Below are positions 59,391 through 64,000 of a DNA stretch of 64,000 nt, one piece after another. A program made the translations under genes and the position numbers. This DNA is from an uncultured Bacteroides sp. (lineage in GTDB: Bacteria; Bacteroidota; Bacteroidia; Bacteroidales; Bacteroidaceae): the NCBI GenBank assembly GCA_900552075.1, contig URYL01000003.1:62001-126000 (forward strand), in the 5' to 3' direction. Position 1 is the stretch's first letter. Every line of letters starts with the position of its first letter. The notes under the pieces were generated by a model. That model worked only from the letters and a program-made list of their open reading frames with translations. It was not told the DNA's origin and made no database searches.

Positions 59391-60899
59391 ATGAGGACAA
59401 GATTCTTGAAAGTTTCTTTGCTCTGTGCGCTTTTCGCCACAGGGGTCTTTGTAACAGGTTGTAGTGATGAAAATCAGTATGCAGATGTGGATGGACAATC
59501 ACCTGTTGCTACATTAAAGACTGAGCATATTCAGAGTGGTGCCGGACATGACTTCACGATTGAAGGAACGCTTACGGATGCAGATGGTATTTCTGCAATT
59601 AAATTGGAATGTGCAGACTTGTATCTGAACAAGACCATTGATTTGATTGATATTTATGGAGCTCCTCAAACTTCTTACGATTTGAGCTATAAATTCAGTC
59701 TGGCAAAAGATGAAGTCGGTGAACAGTTCACGGTAAAAGTAACCGTCATAGATGTCGGTGGGCGTGAGACTTCACAGGATGTGTTGATTACAATGGACGG
59801 AGATTTTGAAAATCCCGTATTTGCGGTGGCTCCAGAAGATGGCAGCTTAGTGGCCATGTTGTTGAGAGATGGAAGTGTGGATCCTTATGACATGCAGCTT
59901 CAGTTGACTGACGACCGTGCGTTGAAATCTTTGTATTTGGACATCGAAGGTGCTGCGGGGTATGAAGATGTAGTAATAGACATCGATAGTGTACCTTCTT
60001 TTACCTATACTTGGAAGATTGAATTGCCTGCTGAAAAGAAAGATTATCCGGCAACCATCGTAGTGACTGACTATGCAGAAAAAACTGATACCGTTAGATG
60101 TACGATATCTGTTACCGATGTGGTTGATTTTGAAAAAATGTATTTAGCAGATGTGGCCACTGATGCAGAACTGAATAGCGATGTATTTGGTGTTCCGATG
60201 TTGGTAGATCACGTAGGGGAATATCAGTATGAAGCTCTCTATTATAATGCGAAGAGTGGTACGGAGATTTATTTCCTTCCGCAGAATACAAGTTTTTCTC
60301 CGATATGTTATGGTCTTGATCCTACAAATAACGAGAGACTGACAGATAATCCTTCTTTGGCAGAACCAATTGTATTGGATCAGGCAAATGTATATTATAA
60401 GATTGATTTCAATATTCTGGAGAAGACGTACAGCATGAGTGTTTATTCCTTGGAGGAAGCTCAAGATCCATGGGATCCTACCGTGCTGACATACGGTGAG
60501 AAATGCTTTGACCTTTGGGGTGACGGTTCTGAGTACATCAACTTCACATTTGGATTGACTTCTGATAATCCTACAGGTGTAAAATCATTCACTCAAGATG
60601 CGACAAATCCTCATTTATTCTATTCTGAACCGATGGAATTGGCAGCCGGTGAGCAGATGAATTTCATTATCCATAATTATCATACTTCTCAATGGTGGAA
60701 CATGGTTAGATGGTGTAGTAATACTGAAACGGACTTGGATGTCTTCAATTATTACACACAGAGCGGTTCGCAGAATGATAAATACACAGGCCCGAAGACA
60801 GGTAATGATGTATGGTCAAAGCCCACAGTGACTGTAGGAGGTACTTATCGCTTCTACTTCGATTCACATTTGGGTAGAGCCAAATTAGTAAAAGAATAA
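59391..60899 (+). CDS. PUL surface lipoprotein, likely glycan-binding
   Basis: The 502-residue lipoprotein has lipobox VTGC (Cys24), followed by SDEN; acidic residues right after Cys favour export to the cell surface in Bacteroides. Two or more beta-sandwich repeats follow (FTIEGTLTDADGISAIKLEC; YDMQLQLTDDRALKSLYLDI), then a C-terminal part with FNILEKTYSMSVYSLEE and SEPMELAAGEQMNFIIHNY, SusE/SusF-like in character. The start ATG 59391 is chosen because it begins the signal peptide. It precedes susC, while such proteins more often follow susD. Confidence 0.65.
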   Translation: MRTRFLKVSLLCALFATGVFVTGCSDENQYADVDGQSPVATLKTEHIQSGAGHDFTIEGTLTDADGISAIKLECADLYLNKTIDLIDIYGAPQTSYDLSYKFSLAKDEVGEQFTVKVTVIDVGGRETSQDVLITMDGDFENPVFAVAPEDGSLVAMLLRDGSVDPYDMQLQLTDDRALKSLYLDIEGAAGYEDVVIDIDSVPSFTYTWKIELPAEKKDYPATIVVTDYAEKTDTVRCTISVTDVVDFEKMYLADVATDAELNSDVFGVPMLVDHVGEYQYEALYYNAKSGTEIYFLPQNTSFSPICYGLDPTNNERLTDNPSLAEPIVLDQANVYYKIDFNILEKTYSMSVYSLEEAQDPWDPTVLTYGEKCFDLWGDGSEYINFTFGLTSDNPTGVKSFTQDATNPHLFYSEPMELAAGEQMNFIIHNYHTSQWWNMVRWCSNTETDLDVFNYYTQSGSQNDKYTGPKTGNDVWSKPTVTVGGTYRFYFDSHLGRAKLVKE

Positions 60900-60919
60900 T
60901 TAACCAATAATCATAAAAC

Positions 60920-63900
60920 ATGAAGAAACAATTATTAATTGTATGTCTGCTGCTGCTCTCATTGTGTGGCTATGCACAGACACTTACTGTGAAAGGAACG
61001 GTAACTTCAGCCTCCGATAAAGAGCCGATGATTGGTGCCACCGTGCAGATCAAAGGTACAGGAAATGGAACGATTACCGGATTGGATGGTGACTATACGT
61101 TGATGAACGTCTCTTCGGATGCCGTATTAGTCTTTTCTTCTATAGGATATGACACACAGGAAATCCCTGTAAATGGAAAAACAGTGATTAATGTCGTATT
61201 GAAAGAAGCTACTGAATTGCTGGATGAAGTGGTCGTAATCGGTTATGGTACCGTAAAGAAAAGTGACTTGACCAGCTCCATTTCTACAGTAAAAGGAGAA
61301 GAAATCACACAGTCTGTGACGGGTAACGCCATGGATGCCTTGCAAGGAAAAATCAATGGTGTGCAAGTGGCCAGTGGTGGTGGACCGGGTACTACTCCGA
61401 AAGTATTGATTCGTGGTGTCACCACTGTCAACGGTAGTAATCCGCTTTATGTAGTGGACGGTATGCCGGTGGGTGATAACATCAATTTCTTGAACAGCAA
61501 TGATATTGAATCAATGGAAGTATTGAAGGATGCTTCTGCAGCTGCTATTTATGGTACTCGTGCTTCTAACGGTGTCATCTTGATTACTACGAAAAAAGGT
61601 AAATCTGGTAAGGCAAATGTGAACTTTAGTGCTTCTGTAGGTTTCCAGACCATTGCGAAGCCGGATATGGCAGATGCCGCCGAATATAAAGAAGTATATA
61701 ACAAACGTTATACGAACGATGGCTCTACTTCCAACTGGAACGATACGGGAGCTACTACCAATCCGGGCGGAACAGACTGGTGGAATACAGTGGTCAACAA
61801 GACTGCCTTGGTTCAGAACTATGCGTTGAGTGTGGCTGGAGGTACAGACAAGCTGGTATATAACTTCAGCTTGGGTTATTACCGTAACAACTCTCAGTTT
61901 GATGTAGGTTATTGGGATAAGATCAACGTACGTTTGAACACCGAATATACCTTTAATAAGTATGTAAAGATGGGTGTGGACATCGCTCCTCGTATGGAAT
62001 CATGGGACGATACACCGAATCAGTTCTCATCTGCCATGTCAATGGACCCTACTACTCCTGTATTCAAACCGGAATCTGAATGGGTAGATAATGAATACAA
62101 CAATTACCAGCGTTCTTACAACAACCAGACTTGGAACCCGGCAGGTTCTATTGCCCGTTCTAACAGTCATTCACGTGAGATGGGTGCGCTCTTGAATGCT
62201 TATTTGCAGATTAACCCTATCGAGAAATTGACTTTGCGTACACAGTTTGGTACTAATGCACATTTCCGTCGTTCAGACAGCTTTACACCGGAATTTAGCT
62301 TGGACCCACTGGAAAAGACCGATTTGAATGAAATTTCTCGTCAGTCACAGGAATGGTTAGACTGGAACTGGACAAACACCATTACTTATGCCGACACTTT
62401 TGCTGAAAAGCATAACTTGAATGTCATGGGAGGTTTCACTGCAGAACGCTATGCATGGTATAACACGAAAGCTTTACGTCGTGATTTGCCGAGCAACATC
62501 GATCAGATGCAGGAAGTAAATGCCGGTAATGCAGACAATGCAGAGGCTTATGGTGAAACTACTTTCAACTCCATGGTTTCTTTCCTGGGACGTGTGATGT
62601 ATAACTACGCTAACCGTTATTATATTTCTGCTTCGTTACGTGCGGATGGTTCATCTCGTTTCCCTGCAGGAAATAAATATGCGTTGTTCCCATCTGTTTC
62701 TGCTTCTTGGCGTGTGATCAGTGAAGAGTTCATGCAAGATCAGTCTATCTTCAGTGACTTGAAAGTCCGTGGAGGTTGGGGTCGTGTCGGTAACCAGAAC
62801 ATTGACAACAATGCCACTCTGACTTTGTTGGACCAGACACAGTATTATTTTGGTAAGACAAGTACATTGGCAAACGGTTACTTTATTTCTACCGTAGGTA
62901 ATAATCAGCTGAAATGGGAAACCGTGGAAGACTGGAACGTGGGATTGGATATGTCATTCCTTGAATCTCGTTTGGGCGTGACTTTTGAATATTTCCAGAA
63001 GAAATCAAAGGACATGCTGTATGAAAAACAGAATATCTTCGCAATCGGTTATCCGAACTGGAACAGTACAGTATGGATGAACGTAGGTAGCATGAAGGCA
63101 TACGGATGGGAATTAGGTTTGGACTGGCGTGATCAGAAGGGTGATTTCTCTTATAACATCGGTTTGAACTTGTCTTCTGTACGTAATAAAGCCATCAAGT
63201 TCTCTGGTGATGGACCGATTTATACCGGTGGATTCAACAGTGACCAGATTATCAGCAACGAGGATGGAGGTCTGATTTCTCGTTTCTATGGTTATGTGGC
63301 AGACGGACTGTTCCAGAACTGGGAAGAAGTTTATGCGCATACCGACGAACACGGAAACCTGATTCAGCCTAATGCTCAGCCTGGAGATATCCGTTTCAAG
63401 GACTTGAATCACGATGGTACTTTGGATGCCAGCGACAAGACTTTCATCGGTAACCCTTATCCGGACCTGATGATTGGTTTGAACCTGGGATTTACGTATA
63501 AGAACATTGATTTTGCCGCCAACTTCTATGGTACTGTAGGAAATGATATCTTTAATACGACAAAAGGATATTATTCTGGTGCCAACGGTCAGAATGTATG
63601 GGCCGGCACACTGAATAAGGCATGGGATGGTGAAGGAACAAGCAACGACATTCCTCGCTTGTCTTATAACGACTTGAACCTGAACTATCAGCGTGTGTCT
63701 AGCTTCTATGTGGAAGATGGTTCTTATTTGCGTTGTAAATTGTTGCAGATTGGATATACCTTGCCTAAACAATGGGTAGGAGGTGCTAACTTGCGTATTT
63801 CCTTCTCTGCACAGAATCCGTTTACCATTACCGGTTATTCAGGTATGGACCCGGAACGTCCGATGTTGGATGGTAGTGTAATTGAAACAGGTATCGATAA

Positions 63901-63955
63901 CATCGCTTATCCGAACCCGCGTACATTCTTGTTTGGTATAGACTTTAAATTTTAA
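60920..63955 (+). CDS. SusC-like TonB-dependent outer-membrane transporter
   Basis: The 1011-residue protein has a signal peptide (1-19), a carboxypeptidase-regulatory-like domain (about 22-95; TVKGTVTSASDKEPMIGATV), a TonB-box-like region (EVVVIGYGTVKKSDLTSSIS), a plug (PKVLIRGVTTVNGSNPLYVVDG in part) and a 22-strand barrel ending FLFGIDFKF with terminal Phe. It imports oligosaccharides with the SusD partner that follows 13 bp later. The substrate cannot be read from it. Confidence 0.95.
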   Translation: MKKQLLIVCLLLLSLCGYAQTLTVKGTVTSASDKEPMIGATVQIKGTGNGTITGLDGDYTLMNVSSDAVLVFSSIGYDTQEIPVNGKTVINVVLKEATELLDEVVVIGYGTVKKSDLTSSISTVKGEEITQSVTGNAMDALQGKINGVQVASGGGPGTTPKVLIRGVTTVNGSNPLYVVDGMPVGDNINFLNSNDIESMEVLKDASAAAIYGTRASNGVILITTKKGKSGKANVNFSASVGFQTIAKPDMADAAEYKEVYNKRYTNDGSTSNWNDTGATTNPGGTDWWNTVVNKTALVQNYALSVAGGTDKLVYNFSLGYYRNNSQFDVGYWDKINVRLNTEYTFNKYVKMGVDIAPRMESWDDTPNQFSSAMSMDPTTPVFKPESEWVDNEYNNYQRSYNNQTWNPAGSIARSNSHSREMGALLNAYLQINPIEKLTLRTQFGTNAHFRRSDSFTPEFSLDPLEKTDLNEISRQSQEWLDWNWTNTITYADTFAEKHNLNVMGGFTAERYAWYNTKALRRDLPSNIDQMQEVNAGNADNAEAYGETTFNSMVSFLGRVMYNYANRYYISASLRADGSSRFPAGNKYALFPSVSASWRVISEEFMQDQSIFSDLKVRGGWGRVGNQNIDNNATLTLLDQTQYYFGKTSTLANGYFISTVGNNQLKWETVEDWNVGLDMSFLESRLGVTFEYFQKKSKDMLYEKQNIFAIGYPNWNSTVWMNVGSMKAYGWELGLDWRDQKGDFSYNIGLNLSSVRNKAIKFSGDGPIYTGGFNSDQIISNEDGGLISRFYGYVADGLFQNWEEVYAHTDEHGNLIQPNAQPGDIRFKDLNHDGTLDASDKTFIGNPYPDLMIGLNLGFTYKNIDFAANFYGTVGNDIFNTTKGYYSGANGQNVWAGTLNKAWDGEGTSNDIPRLSYNDLNLNYQRVSSFYVEDGSYLRCKLLQIGYTLPKQWVGGANLRISFSAQNPFTITGYSGMDPERPMLDGSVIETGIDNIAYPNPRTFLFGIDFKF

Positions 63956-63968
63956 TTCTTGAATAACT

Positions 63969-64000
63969 ATGAAACAGCTATTAGCAATATTAACATTGTT
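63969..64000 (+). CDS. Start of the susD-like gene (partial)
   Basis: ATG at 63969 opens MKQLLAILTL, a hydrophobic lipoprotein-like signal start, cut by the window edge. Its place directly after susC makes a SusD-family glycan-binding lipoprotein very likely. Confidence 0.7.
   Translation, partial: MKQLLAILTL

Overview
The window is chromosomal DNA of a gut-type member of the Bacteroidales, most likely Bacteroides or Phocaeicola. The evidence is: promoters of the form TTTG-N20-TAnnTTTG instead of sigma70 boxes and few Shine-Dalgarno sequences; a polysaccharide utilisation locus (PUL) with a hybrid two-component sensor and SusC/SusD; FimA/Mfa-type (type V) fimbrillins; a SecD-SecF fusion; a one-cytochrome fumarate reductase; and Bacteroidetes-specific families (DUF3836, DUF3810, DUF2851, DUF3575, DUF4906). 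I saw no rRNA, tRNA, insertion sequence, prophage or CRISPR array.

Layout. 0-5.5 kb: the tail of a carbohydrate-active enzyme, rdgB, a membrane-bound winged-helix regulator, a CAT-like acyltransferase coupled to panE, ychF and a small secreted protein. 5.5-18.5 kb: mostly minus-strand housekeeping genes (polA, deoC-mazG-dtd, uvrC, apt, mnmG, ybeY and an SpmA-SpmB-like membrane protein), with a perfect parS palindrome between mnmG and apt. 18.8-27.8 kb: plus-strand GNAT-parE-coaD-ctp and frdCAB. 28-38 kb: an accessory, AT-rich type V pilus locus with a TPR/AraC regulator, an OmpA/DUF3575 protein, an anchor-like lipoprotein, three fimbrillins and a large DUF4906 tip-like protein. 38.2-43 kb: a truncated AAA ATPase running into dprA, a thioesterase, dus and a DUF2851 gene. 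43-55 kb: dapB, lepB, a second signal peptidase lacking its catalytic residues, wbqC, two overlapping rhomboids, an exo/endonuclease-family protein, an M3 peptidase and secDF. 55-64 kb: a PUL with a hybrid two-component sensor, a glycan-binding lipoprotein, susC and the first codons of susD.

The strongest unexplained signal is a family of intergenic arrays of short palindromes (core AAACGC-N4-GCGTTT, 16 bp) set exactly 22 bp apart. There are five units at 24021-24124, six at 54988-55113 and a diverged set at 1917-2010. All lie near the 3' end of a gene, and two begin or end within 8 bp of a stop codon. Other notable points are the parS site, the catalytically dead signal peptidase paralogue, a possible small RNA ahead of the pilus regulator, a shared Thr-Arg-Ala/Ser maturation site in four pilus proteins, and an aromatic residue at every fourth position in the anchor-like lipoprotein.

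Product names come from reading motifs without database searches. Promoters are matches to the Bacteroides -33/-7 consensus and were not tested.
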